Numbered from the stretch's first letter, positions 53,661-62,747 are shown. The stretch is DNA of 64,000 bases from Pedobacter schmidteae (GCF_900564155.1 NZ_LS999839.1:1547097-1611096); one strand, 5' to 3'. Notes: generated from the sequence alone by a model not told the origin. A program made the numbers and translations.

Positions 53661-54551
53661 ATGAGTATGAGTGCGTATAGATATGTATTGGGTGCTGATA
53701 TTGGCGGCTCGCACATTACTGCCGCAGTAATGGATATGGAAAACAGGGTAATGCTGGAGCATTCCGTTAGCCGCAGTTCGCTAAATTCACAGGCGCCGGT
53801 CAGTCACATTATGGACAGCTGGACGGAAGTCATGAACGAAGCTTGCCAAAAGGCTGGTGTAAAACTGGAAAAGGTGGGTCTGGCTATGCCTGGTCCCTTT
53901 GATTATGAGAATGGCATTTCTCTGATCACCGGTACTGGTAAATACGAAGCTTTGTACCAATTGAACGTAAAAGAGCTGCTGGCAAAGGCGCTGGGTATTG
54001 GTCCCGAGGCCATCCTGATGAAGAATGATGCAGCCTGCTTTCTGGCTGGCGAAACTTTTTCTGGCTCGGCCAAAAATTATAACCGTGTTATTGGCATTAC
54101 CCTGGGTACAGGCCTGGGGTCGGCTATTTTTGATGGTAACGATGTTACTGATGCCAACTTATGGTGCATCCCTTATGGCGATAGCATTGCCGAAGATTAT
54201 ATCTCTACCCGCTGGTTTTTGAAACGTTATCATCAGCTTACCGGCCTCAATATTTTAAACGTAAAAGAAATGACAGCTTTGTACGACGAGTCGGATACCG
54301 TGCGCCAGATTTTTGACGAATTTGTACAGCACCTTGCAGCTTTCCTGGAACATTTTCAGGGGCAAGCCAAAGCCGATGCCATTGTAATTGGCGGCAACAT
54401 TGCCCGTGCGGCATCCAGGTTCTTGCCGGGATTAAACAGGGCACTAAAAAAACTGGAAATCAGTCAGCCTGTCTTCATTTCTGAAACGACCGAGTTAGCA
54501 GCATTGGCCGGCGCGGCCAGTTGCTGGAAAACCCCACAATCCATATCATGA
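53661..54551 (+). CDS. ROK family sugar kinase lacking the zinc motif
   Basis: This 296-residue cytosolic ROK protein without a DNA-binding domain has the phosphate loop G-A-D-I-G-G-S-H near residue 10, G-L-A-M-P-G-P-F near 72, catalytic-type Asp123 in M-K-N-D-A-A-C, and G-T-G-L-G-S near 150. The Cys cluster C-x-C-G-x-x-G-C-x-E that binds zinc in most ROK kinases is absent; the region reads L-W-C-I-P-Y-G-D-S-I-A-E. Its place among mannosidases suggests phosphorylation of imported mannose or a related sugar. Its stop overlaps the GH92 start (ATGA). Confidence 0.83.
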   Translation: MSMSAYRYVLGADIGGSHITAAVMDMENRVMLEHSVSRSSLNSQAPVSHIMDSWTEVMNEACQKAGVKLEKVGLAMPGPFDYENGISLITGTGKYEALYQLNVKELLAKALGIGPEAILMKNDAACFLAGETFSGSAKNYNRVIGITLGTGLGSAIFDGNDVTDANLWCIPYGDSIAEDYISTRWFLKRYHQLTGLNILNVKEMTALYDESDTVRQIFDEFVQHLAAFLEHFQGQAKADAIVIGGNIARAASRFLPGLNRALKKLEISQPVFISETTELAALAGAASCWKTPQSIS

Positions 54552-56848
54552 ACCTAAGCCATTTTTTTAAATTCAGTTCCTTTTGCGGTCTTATACTGTT
54601 ATTAACTACACAAAGTAGTGTTGCACAGCCTGTCAATATCCAAAGCCCGGCCGACTGGGTAAACCCGCTGATGGGTACCAGTTCAACCTACGAACTTTCT
54701 AATGGCAATACCTATCCGGCGGTAGCGGTGCCCTGGGGCATGAACTTCTGGACGCCGCAGACCGGAAAAATGGGCGATGGATGGCAGTACATGTATACCG
54801 CCAACAAAATCAGGGGTTTTAAACAAACCCACCAGCCATCACCCTGGATGAACGATTACGGACAATTCTCTATCATGCCCGTAACCGGGAAGTTAAAGGT
54901 AACCGAAGAGGGCAGGGCCAGCTGGTTTTCGCACAAAACAGAAGTCGTAAAACCTTATTATTATAGCGTATACCTGGCCGATCAGGATGTTACGGCCGAA
55001 ATGACCCCAACCGAACGTTCGGCACAGTTCCGGTTTATCTATCCACAAACGGATAGTGCCTTTGTGGTGATTGATGCCTTCGACAAAGGCTCTTATATCA
55101 AAGTCATTCCTTCCGAAAATAAAATCATTGGCTATTCAACCCGCTATGCAGCTGGTTCATTAACCAACTTTAAAAATTACTTTGTCATCTATTCCAGCAA
55201 GCCGTTTAGCTTCGCCAAAACTTACAATGGCGGTAAGGTGGGCGGTACCCTCGAAATGCAGAGCGAGCATGCTTTGGCGGTCATTGGTTTCAAAACCAAT
55301 AGGGGCGAGCAGGTGCACCTGCGCGTGGCCTCTTCTTTTGTCAGTGCCGAGCAGGCCGAACTGAACCTGTCGCGCGAGCAGGGAAAAGCCAGCTTCGAAA
55401 ACATCAAAGAACAGGCTAAAACAGCCTGGAACAAAGCCTTGGGTAAGCTGGATGTAGCTGGTGGTACCGAAACACAAACCAAAACTTTCTATTCTTGTTT
55501 GTATCGCACGCTATTGTTCCCAAACAAGCTTTATGAACTGGATGCCAACAACCAGATTATTCACTATAGTCCTTACAATGGCAAAGTATTGCCCGGCTAT
55601 ATGTTTGCCGGTACCGGTTTCTGGGATACTTTCCGTGCTTTATACCCTTTCCTCAACCTGGTATACCCGGGCATCAACAAAGAAATGCAGGAGGGGCTGA
55701 TCAATACCTATAAAGAAGGAGGCTTTTTGCCCGAATGGTCAAGCCCTGGCTATGCCAATGTGATGATTGGCAACAACTCGGCCTCGGTAGTGGCCGAAGC
55801 TTACCTGAAAGGCTTAAGAGGATATGACATCCAAACCCTGTACCAGGCCTTGTTGCATGGCGCAAATAACGAAGGCCCGATGGATGCTGTAGGCCGAAAA
55901 GGGGTTAAATACTATAATGAACTGGGTTATGTGCCTTACAATGTAGGCATCAACGAAAATGCTGCAAGAACACTAGAGTATGCCTATGATGATTTTGCAA
56001 TATACCGCCTGGGCAAAGCCTTAGGCCGGCCCCAGGCAGAAACTGATTTATATAAACAAAGAAGCTTAAATTATACCAAACTCTTTGATCCATCTACCGG
56101 CCTGATGCGTGGTAAAAATAAAGATGGTTCTTTTGCCAGCCCTTTTAACCCCTTCAAATGGGGCGATGCCTTTACCGAAGGCAACAGCTGGCATTACTCC
56201 TGGAGCGTATTTCACGACATCAAAGGCCTGATGAACCTAATGGGTGGCCAGGATAAGTTCAATGCCAGGCTGGACCAGGTTTTCAGCCTGCCACCAATAT
56301 TCGACGAAAGTTATTACGGACAGGTGATTCATGAAATCAGGGAAATGCAGATTGTAAATATGGGGCAATATGCCCATGGTAACCAGCCCATACAGCACAT
56401 GCCTTACCTGTATGCTTATGGCGGGCAGCCCTGGAAAACCCAGCAGCATGTACGCGAAATTATGAACAAGCTATACCAACCCACACCTGACGGATATTGT
56501 GGCGATGAAGACAACGGTCAAACCTCGGCCTGGTATGTGTTCTCGGCCATGGGCTTTTACCCGGTATGCCCGGCATCCGATCAGTATGTGCTGGGGGCGC
56601 CTTTGTTTAAAAAGATAACCCTTACCCTCGAAAACGGGAAAAAGGTAAACATCACTGCGGCCAACAACAACGCCCAAAACTATTATGTGAGCAACATGCG
56701 TTTTAACGGGCAGCCGCAAACCAAAAACTGGTTAGATCACGCTGCTTTAATGAAGGGCGCAACCATCGATTTTCAGATGACCGACAAACCAAACTTAAAA
56801 AGAGGAACCGGCAATGCCGATCGTCCTTACTCCTTATCCGATCAATAA
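54548..56848 (+). CDS. GH92 family protein, variant with Gln at the catalytic-acid position
   Basis: This 766-residue exported protein has a signal peptide ending S-V-A-Q (about residue 27). The GH92 two-domain fold is shown by V-N-P-L-M-G-T near 38, M-G-D-G-W near 80, G-T-G-F-W-D-T-F-R near 357 and G-Q-T-S-A-W-Y-V-F-S-A-M-G-F-Y-P near 660. GH92 enzymes are Ca2+-dependent inverting alpha-mannosidases whose acid is the Glu of G-N-E-P. Here the motif is G-N-Q-P with Gln613, the change described for the mannose-1-phospho-6-mannose uncapping enzyme CcGH92_5, so a mannosyl-phosphate substrate is inferred. The start overlaps the ROK kinase stop. Confidence 0.9.
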   Translation: MNLSHFFKFSSFCGLILLLTTQSSVAQPVNIQSPADWVNPLMGTSSTYELSNGNTYPAVAVPWGMNFWTPQTGKMGDGWQYMYTANKIRGFKQTHQPSPWMNDYGQFSIMPVTGKLKVTEEGRASWFSHKTEVVKPYYYSVYLADQDVTAEMTPTERSAQFRFIYPQTDSAFVVIDAFDKGSYIKVIPSENKIIGYSTRYAAGSLTNFKNYFVIYSSKPFSFAKTYNGGKVGGTLEMQSEHALAVIGFKTNRGEQVHLRVASSFVSAEQAELNLSREQGKASFENIKEQAKTAWNKALGKLDVAGGTETQTKTFYSCLYRTLLFPNKLYELDANNQIIHYSPYNGKVLPGYMFAGTGFWDTFRALYPFLNLVYPGINKEMQEGLINTYKEGGFLPEWSSPGYANVMIGNNSASVVAEAYLKGLRGYDIQTLYQALLHGANNEGPMDAVGRKGVKYYNELGYVPYNVGINENAARTLEYAYDDFAIYRLGKALGRPQAETDLYKQRSLNYTKLFDPSTGLMRGKNKDGSFASPFNPFKWGDAFTEGNSWHYSWSVFHDIKGLMNLMGGQDKFNARLDQVFSLPPIFDESYYGQVIHEIREMQIVNMGQYAHGNQPIQHMPYLYAYGGQPWKTQQHVREIMNKLYQPTPDGYCGDEDNGQTSAWYVFSAMGFYPVCPASDQYVLGAPLFKKITLTLENGKKVNITAANNNAQNYYVSNMRFNGQPQTKNWLDHAALMKGATIDFQMTDKPNLKRGTGNADRPYSLSDQ

Positions 56849-56867
56849 AATCCTAAACGATAAAAAA

Positions 56868-58295
56868 ATGCAGACCGAAGCACAAACCACCACCACCCGC
56901 GTGAGCCCAAGCTACACCACGCCCCTCATTTCCCTTACATTCCTGTTTTTCATGTGGGGATTTATCACCTGTATGAATGATATCCTCATCCCACACCTCA
57001 AAGGTTTGTTTGTGTTGAGTTATCTGGAGGCCATGTTGGTGCAGTTTTGTTTCTTTGGCGCCTATTTCATTGGCTCAGTGGTGTATTTCCTCATCTCCTA
57101 TTTCAAAGGCGATCCCATCAACCGCATCGGCTATAAAAACGGCTTGTTGCTTGGACTTGTCGTATCCGCCCTGGGCTGTCTGATGTTTTATCCTGCGGCT
57201 ACACTGTCTGTTTATGGCTTGTTCCTGGCTGCTTTCTTTATCCTTGGCCTGGGTTTTACGCTGTTGCAAATCACGGCAAACCCTTACGTTTCCCTTTTGG
57301 GCAAAGAAAGTACCGCTTCAGGCCGTTTAAACCTGGTACAGGCATTCAACTCATTTGGTACCACCATTGCACCTATTTTGGGCGGTTACCTCATTTTCCA
57401 TTTTTTTGCGGCCAACGGGCACTTGTCTGCAGGTGCCACCAAAATCCCTTACCTTATTTTTTCGGGCATCTTTGTATTGCTGACCCTGTTCATTTATAAA
57501 GTAAAACTACCCGATTTTGCCAGTCACGAGGCCGGTATGGATGGTTTAGGCGCTTTGCGTTTCCCGCAGCTAAAGGGCGGTATCTTTGCCATTTTCTTTT
57601 ACGTAGGGGCCGAGGTAACCATTGGTAGCTTTATGATCAGCTTTTTGGAGCATGGCAACATCATGGGCCTAAAAGAAACAGTGGCCAAAAACTACCTTTC
57701 GCTGTACTGGGGCGGGGCCATGATTGGCCGTTTCCTGGGTGCCATCAGCATGAATGATGTACTGAGCAAAGGCAAAAAAATGCTGTACATGATTTTGGTT
57801 TGTGCCGGTCTTTTTGTGTTGCTGTACAGCATTGTCGACCTGCAGTTCGCCCAAATGCAATGGTTCCTCATTTTTATCGCCATCAACCTGGTTGGTTTCA
57901 GTATCGGCAAGTCGGCACCTGCACTAATGCTCAGCATTTTTGCGGCCATCAATATCACGCTGCTGCTCATCACGGTATTTAGTAATGGCGCCTTGTCTAT
58001 GTGGTGTTTGCTGGGTATCGGCCTGTTCAATTCCATCATGTGGTCTAATATTTTTACTCTGTCTATATCGGGGCTGGGCGAATACAAAAGTCAGGGTTCA
58101 TCACTATTGGTAATGGCCATTTTGGGTGGGGCAGTTATCCCGTTAATACAAGGTAGCGTAGCTGATGCCGTAGGCATTCAGTATTCCTTCCTGTTACCCG
58201 TATTGTGCTATGCTTATGTAGCCTGGTTTGGCTTATTCTGCTTAAAGAAATTCAAATCTACTGACCTGGAGAGACCAGTCAGTTCAGGTCATTAA
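56868..58295 (+). CDS. Sugar MFS transporter of the FucP/GlcP/NagP family
   Basis: This 475-residue inner-membrane protein has about twelve membrane segments. F-F-M-W-G-F-I-T-C-M-N-D-I-L-I-P-H-L in TM1, with Asn-Asp, and T-A-N-P-Y-V-S-L-L-G near residue 145 place it with FucP-type H+ symporters. Asn-Asp instead of the Leu-Asp of the fucose transporter at 13998 marks a different subgroup, including glucose/mannose and GlcNAc carriers. Given the operon it most likely imports mannose or small mannosides. It starts 19 bp after the GH92 stop. Confidence 0.88.
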   Translation: MQTEAQTTTTRVSPSYTTPLISLTFLFFMWGFITCMNDILIPHLKGLFVLSYLEAMLVQFCFFGAYFIGSVVYFLISYFKGDPINRIGYKNGLLLGLVVSALGCLMFYPAATLSVYGLFLAAFFILGLGFTLLQITANPYVSLLGKESTASGRLNLVQAFNSFGTTIAPILGGYLIFHFFAANGHLSAGATKIPYLIFSGIFVLLTLFIYKVKLPDFASHEAGMDGLGALRFPQLKGGIFAIFFYVGAEVTIGSFMISFLEHGNIMGLKETVAKNYLSLYWGGAMIGRFLGAISMNDVLSKGKKMLYMILVCAGLFVLLYSIVDLQFAQMQWFLIFIAINLVGFSIGKSAPALMLSIFAAINITLLLITVFSNGALSMWCLLGIGLFNSIMWSNIFTLSISGLGEYKSQGSSLLVMAILGGAVIPLIQGSVADAVGIQYSFLLPVLCYAYVAWFGLFCLKKFKSTDLERPVSSGH

Positions 58296-58325
58296 TTACA
58301 AAAAATACCATACAACAGGAGAACG

Positions 58326-60527
58326 ATGCGTAGACTGAGCTTAATACTGATTGCAACTTTTTTAACGGGTGCTGTTTTTGCCCAGGAAAAACTGACCAAA
58401 TGTGTTGATCCGCATATCGGATCGGCAGCCCACGGCCATGTGTTTGTGGGGGCCAATGTACCTTTCGGCGCAGTGCAGCTGGGCCCCAGCAACGTGTTTG
58501 GGGGCTGGGACTGGTGTAGCGGCTACAATTATGTCAGCAATACCATCACAGGCTTCTCGCATACCCATTTAAGCGGAACAGGTATTGGCGACATGAACGA
58601 TATCCTGGTGATGCCGGCTACAGGTCCCATTGGCGGCGATTATGTTTCTCTTTTTTCTCATGATCAGGAGGTTACCAAAGCGGGATATTACAGCGTATTG
58701 TTGCAAAAACATCAAATCAAGGCCGAAATGACAGCTACCGAGCGGGTAGGTTTTCACCGCTATACTTTTCCTAAGGGGAAAAAGGATGCGCACCTGATGT
58801 TGGATCTGGCCGCCGGACTGGGCTGGGACATGCCGGTAGATACGTATGTAAAACTGTTAAACCCAACCACGCTGGTGGGTTACCGCTTTTCAAAAGGCTG
58901 GTCTAATGATCAACGCTTGTTTTTTGCCATAAAATTATCGCAGCCGCTAAAAACCTTGGAGCTGTACGACAGTACTGCTGTAAAACCAGGCAACAGCCTG
59001 AAGGCGGTCAAAGTAAAAGCCTATCTCAAGTTCGGCGGCATCGCTGCACAGGTTTTAAAACTAAAAGTGGGGCTTTCACCAGTCAGTTACCAAAATGCGC
59101 TGGCCAATATACAGGCCGAGTTACCGGGATGGGATTTTGAGCAGACGGTAGCCAAAGCCGATCAGAAATGGAACCTGGAACTACAAAAGGTAAAGATCGA
59201 AGCCGATCCGGAAACCAAAACCAAATTTTATACCGCCATGTACCATACCATGATTGCACCATTGGTGTTCAATGACGTAAATGGCGACTATCGTGGAACG
59301 GATAAAAAGGTATATCCTAAAGCCCCTTTTACCAATTATACCACTTTCTCTTTATGGGATACTTACCGGGCTTACCATCCTTTGTTCACTATCCTGCATC
59401 CCGATAAGGTATCAGATGTAATCAATTCTTTCCTGGCCATTTATCAGCAGCAGGGCAAATTGCCGGTATGGCACCTGATGGGCAGTGAAACCAATACCAT
59501 GATTGGTTACCACGCCGTTCCCATTATTGCCGATGCTTACCTGAAAGGTTTTAAGGGATTTGATGCCAAACTGGCCTACGAAGCGGCAAAACATAGCGCC
59601 ATGCAAAAAACAGATGGTATTGATTATGCGCAGCAGCTGAAATATATCCCGGCCGATAAAGTGATAGAGGCCGTGGCCAAGGGGCTGGAATATGCCATTG
59701 ACGATTGGTGTATTGCCCAGATGGCCAAAGCTATGGGCAAAACCGACGACTATGCCTATTTCAGCAAAAGGGCCTTGTTATATAAGGAATATTTCGATCA
59801 GCAAAGCCAGTTTATGCGGGGCAAACTGCAGGACGGCAGCTGGCGTACGCCTTTTGACCCTGTTGCTTCCAAACACCGTGAAGATGATTATACCGAGGGT
59901 AATGCCTGGCAGTATACCTGGCTGGTACCTCAGGATCCTGCAGGTTTAATTGGGTTGTTTGGTGGCGATGCTCCTTTTACCAAAAAACTGGATGAGTTGT
60001 TTAGCATGAGCTCTAAAATGGGCGAAGGCAGTTCGCCAGATATTACCGGTTTGATAGGGCAGTACGCCCATGGCAACGAGCCCAATCACCATATCCCTTA
60101 TTTGTATGCTTTTGCGGGGCAACCCTATAAAACGGCCGATGTGGTAAGGAAGGTAACAGATTCCCTGTATACGGTAAAGCCTGATGGTTTGTGTGGCAAT
60201 GAAGATCTTGGACAGATGTCGGCCTGGTATGTATACTCTGCCCTGGGCTTTTACCCCGTTAATCCCGCCAATGGTGTGTATGTATTCGGTAGCCCAACTG
60301 TAAATGATGCGGTTATCAGTTTACCGGGTGGTAAAAAGTTCGAGCTAAAAGTGGTAGACAACAACCGGCAAAACAAATACATCCAGCGCGTGGAGCTGAA
60401 TGGTAAACCTTATCCTAAATCGTACTTATTGCATGCCGATCTGGTTAAAGGCGGCAAACTGGTATTGTTTATGGGGAGCAAGCCTTCGCCAACCTGGGGT
60501 ACGGCACCCGCAGACCGACCAAAATAG
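58326..60527 (+). CDS. GH92 alpha-mannosidase with canonical catalytic acid
   Basis: This 733-residue exported enzyme has a signal peptide ending A-V-F-A-Q (residue 20). Characteristic segments are C-V-D-P-H-I-G-S near residue 26, G-F-S-H-T-H-L-S-G-T-G near 78, S-L-W-D-T-Y-R near 345, G-N-E-P-N-H-H-I-P with acid Glu585, and G-Q-M-S-A-W-Y-V-Y-S near 632. It should remove terminal alpha-mannose (1,2 or 1,3) with inversion. The contrast with the Gln613 of the other GH92 in the same operon indicates division of labour. It is the last gene of the operon; no clear terminator follows. Confidence 0.93.
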   Translation: MRRLSLILIATFLTGAVFAQEKLTKCVDPHIGSAAHGHVFVGANVPFGAVQLGPSNVFGGWDWCSGYNYVSNTITGFSHTHLSGTGIGDMNDILVMPATGPIGGDYVSLFSHDQEVTKAGYYSVLLQKHQIKAEMTATERVGFHRYTFPKGKKDAHLMLDLAAGLGWDMPVDTYVKLLNPTTLVGYRFSKGWSNDQRLFFAIKLSQPLKTLELYDSTAVKPGNSLKAVKVKAYLKFGGIAAQVLKLKVGLSPVSYQNALANIQAELPGWDFEQTVAKADQKWNLELQKVKIEADPETKTKFYTAMYHTMIAPLVFNDVNGDYRGTDKKVYPKAPFTNYTTFSLWDTYRAYHPLFTILHPDKVSDVINSFLAIYQQQGKLPVWHLMGSETNTMIGYHAVPIIADAYLKGFKGFDAKLAYEAAKHSAMQKTDGIDYAQQLKYIPADKVIEAVAKGLEYAIDDWCIAQMAKAMGKTDDYAYFSKRALLYKEYFDQQSQFMRGKLQDGSWRTPFDPVASKHREDDYTEGNAWQYTWLVPQDPAGLIGLFGGDAPFTKKLDELFSMSSKMGEGSSPDITGLIGQYAHGNEPNHHIPYLYAFAGQPYKTADVVRKVTDSLYTVKPDGLCGNEDLGQMSAWYVYSALGFYPVNPANGVYVFGSPTVNDAVISLPGGKKFELKVVDNNRQNKYIQRVELNGKPYPKSYLLHADLVKGGKLVLFMGSKPSPTWGTAPADRPK

Positions 60528-60570
60528 GCCGTCTCTTTGCCCGCTTACTTCATCCTGTTTTTATAAGCAT

Positions 60571-60645
60571 CGTCATCCTGAGTTTAGCTCAAGATCCCGC
60601 ACATGCTGTTAAACCCTGCTTAAACGAGATACTGAGCTTGCCGTA
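60571..60645 (+). repeat. Degenerate dispersed repeat of the GTCATCCTGAG type
   Basis: GTCATCCTGAG at 60572-60582 with AGCTCAAGATC and CTGAGCTTG downstream resembles a short intergenic repeat I know from Bacteroidota genomes. This is only pattern memory and no second copy lies in the window. Confidence 0.3.
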
Positions 60646-60730
60646 AAAGTTTTCAGTTAAATCAATTGGGTTCATTAGAAATAATTGTAAATTGTACTAC
60701 AATAATTTACTTTTATATTCAAATAACGCC

Positions 60731-62257
60731 ATGCTAAACTTAGATGATATTGAATATATTTTTAATTCGTTGCCTACGGCAAGTATCATCGTCGAGCCCG
60801 ATGCGCCATATTTTACGGTTGTAGCGGTAAACCGAACTTTTCTTGAAATTGTAAATGCCGAAAGAGAGGACTTTGTAGGGAAGGGCTTTTTTGAAGGCTT
60901 TCCGGTAAAACCTGATGATGACGGCCATGCGCGGGCATCTATTAAAGGCGCATTTGAAGAGGTATTGGCCCACAAGCACCGGCACCACATTAAAGAGCAT
61001 CGCTACGACCTGGAATCGGGAACACAGGAATCACATTTACGCTACTGGAAGGTAGATACCTATCCCTTACTGGACGATGATGGTTCGGTAAAATACATTA
61101 TCCAAAGCTCAGAAGAAATTACCCTCAATAAGCGCTCCAATGACTTCGCTTTGCTGGAAAAGGAAGTCCTTGCTTTAAATGCAAAGCCAGGTGTATCTAC
61201 CGCATTCGTATTAACTTATTATGTCAACGGAATTGAGGCCCTGTTTCCACAAATGAAGTGTTCCATTATGCAGGTCAAAAACAACCGGCTATATGGATGG
61301 GCCACACCCTCCCTTCCGGCAGCTTACAGTCAGCAGATAGAGGGACTGGAGATTGGCGAAAATGTAGGTTCATGTGGTACTTCAGCTTTTCTACAGCGGA
61401 ATATCATTGTGTCCGATATAGAAAACGATACACGATGGGCTAGTTTTGCCCATGTGGCCCTTCAATATAACCTGCGCGCCTGCTGGTCGCAACCCATCAT
61501 CAATTCGGAGGGTGTAGTAATGGCTACATTTGCCATTTATTACCATCAGGTAAAAGAACCCAATGCCGATGAACTCAGCATTATTGAGCGGGCGAGTTCG
61601 CTGTTGCAGGTGCTTTTGGAAAACAGGCAATATGCCGAATTGCTGAACGATGCCACGCTGCTGATGACCCAGGGACAGGAACTGGCCCATTTTGGCACCT
61701 GGTCGTGGGACATTCAAAACAACGTAGTAAAATGGTCCGATTCCCTTTTCAGTATTTATGGATTAAATAAGGACGAGTTTAAAGCCACTTTTGAGGGCTA
61801 TCAGGAATTGCTGCATCCCGACGACCGCAAATTTGTGTACGATAAAATACAGAATGTTTTGCGCACGCACCAGGACACCGAATTTGAAGAGCGCATCATC
61901 AGGCCTGATGGCGAGCTGAGGTATTTAAAATCCTGGGGCAAGTTAAAGCTGGAGAACGGTTTGCCTGTAAAGATGATTGGCGCTTGCCTTGACATTACCC
62001 AAGTGATGCAGGACATACAGGAACGCACCAATTATATCCATACCATTGAGCAACAAAACCACCAGCTTCGCGATATTGCCTGGGCACAAACCCACCTGGT
62101 AAGGGCCCCACTGGCCCGTATTATGGGGATTGTAGAATTATTGAGCGATTCCGATACAGATGCGCCGGCCGAAGAAAAGTTGCTGGCCTATCTGGATGTT
62201 TCAGCAAAGGAGCTTGACAAGGCCATCAAACAAATCATCAGCAAAATCCGTAAATAA
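60731..62257 (+). CDS. PAS-GAF-PAS sensor with terminal DHp-like segment and no ATPase domain
   Basis: This 508-residue soluble protein has a first PAS domain (about 5-135), a GAF domain (about 150-300, with G-S-C-G-T-S-A-F and A-C-W-S-Q-P-I) and a second PAS with PAC region (about 315-430, with F-G-T-W-S-W-D-I and H-P-D-D-R). A last helical segment (about 440-508) contains the H-box-like Q-T-H-L-V-R-A-P-L-A-R-I with His455. A histidine kinase would continue with a HATPase_c domain, but the stop codon follows the second DHp helix. It may be a phosphotransfer partner or an inactive sensor. The ATG at 60731 is chosen over an earlier in-frame start. Confidence 0.82.
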   Translation: MLNLDDIEYIFNSLPTASIIVEPDAPYFTVVAVNRTFLEIVNAEREDFVGKGFFEGFPVKPDDDGHARASIKGAFEEVLAHKHRHHIKEHRYDLESGTQESHLRYWKVDTYPLLDDDGSVKYIIQSSEEITLNKRSNDFALLEKEVLALNAKPGVSTAFVLTYYVNGIEALFPQMKCSIMQVKNNRLYGWATPSLPAAYSQQIEGLEIGENVGSCGTSAFLQRNIIVSDIENDTRWASFAHVALQYNLRACWSQPIINSEGVVMATFAIYYHQVKEPNADELSIIERASSLLQVLLENRQYAELLNDATLLMTQGQELAHFGTWSWDIQNNVVKWSDSLFSIYGLNKDEFKATFEGYQELLHPDDRKFVYDKIQNVLRTHQDTEFEERIIRPDGELRYLKSWGKLKLENGLPVKMIGACLDITQVMQDIQERTNYIHTIEQQNHQLRDIAWAQTHLVRAPLARIMGIVELLSDSDTDAPAEEKLLAYLDVSAKELDKAIKQIISKIRK

Positions 62258-62272
62258 AAACTGCACCTGGGC

Positions 62273-62593
62273 TTAGTTATGCACCAGCTGGTACACCTGC
62301 TGCATAAAAGCCGCTTCATTTATCGAATTAAAAAACTCATACCATTCTATCCTGGTAAATACCAGGCTTACATCGGGGTAAGGGGTGGCCAGTATCACCA
62401 CTTCAGTGCCGTCGGGTGTGTGTTCCAGGTAATCGTCAAAAGGAAGGTTTGCTGTGGCTTTTATAAAAGCATGAAACTGCTCAAATGAAAAGCTGAGCAG
62501 CACACTTTTATTCCAGATGTTTACCATTTTGCAATTCAGGCATTGCGTTACCGATATGTCTCCTTTTTGCGTAATTACTGTTGGTTTACACAT
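62273..62593 (-). CDS. Small conserved hypothetical protein (possibly DUF6686-like)
   Basis: This 106-residue soluble protein has no signal peptide. The N-terminal third contains I-S-V-T-Q-C-L-N-C-K-M-V-N-I, a C-x-x-C pair, and the middle reads L-S-F-S-F-E-Q-F-H-A-F-I, as in small Bacteroidota proteins annotated DUF6686; this match is from memory and uncertain. The Cys pair plus Cys2 could bind metal. Two PerR/Fur-like boxes lie upstream at 62672 and 62731, suggesting metal or peroxide control. Confidence 0.65.
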   Translation of the reverse strand: MCKPTVITQKGDISVTQCLNCKMVNIWNKSVLLSFSFEQFHAFIKATANLPFDDYLEHTPDGTEVVILATPYPDVSLVFTRIEWYEFFNSINEAAFMQQVYQLVHN

Positions 62594-62671
62594 ATATTCC
62601 AGTTTTTAATGAATTGGCGCCTGCTGTACCTGCATTAACTGATGCAGATCAACAGGGCTTAATGTCTTTTG

Positions 62672-62688
62672 TTTAGAATTATTCTAAA
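62672..62688. promoter_or_regulatory. PerR/Fur-like palindromic box 1
   Basis: TTTAGAATTATTCTAAA is a perfect 8-1-8 inverted repeat. Its core TTAGAATTATTCTAA fits the 7-1-7 layout of PerR/Fur-family operators. It is 79 bp upstream of the small minus-strand gene. Confidence 0.55.
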
Positions 62689-62730
62689 CAGTTTTCAAAG
62701 CTATTATTCCTTTTTTGATAAAACAAATTA

Positions 62731-62747
62731 TTTTGAATAATTCTAAA
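62731..62747. promoter_or_regulatory. PerR/Fur-like palindromic box 2
   Basis: TTTTGAATAATTCTAAA differs from box 1 at two of 17 positions, one of them the centre. The two boxes are 59 bp apart start to start. The 384-bp gap around them holds no gene. Confidence 0.5.
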
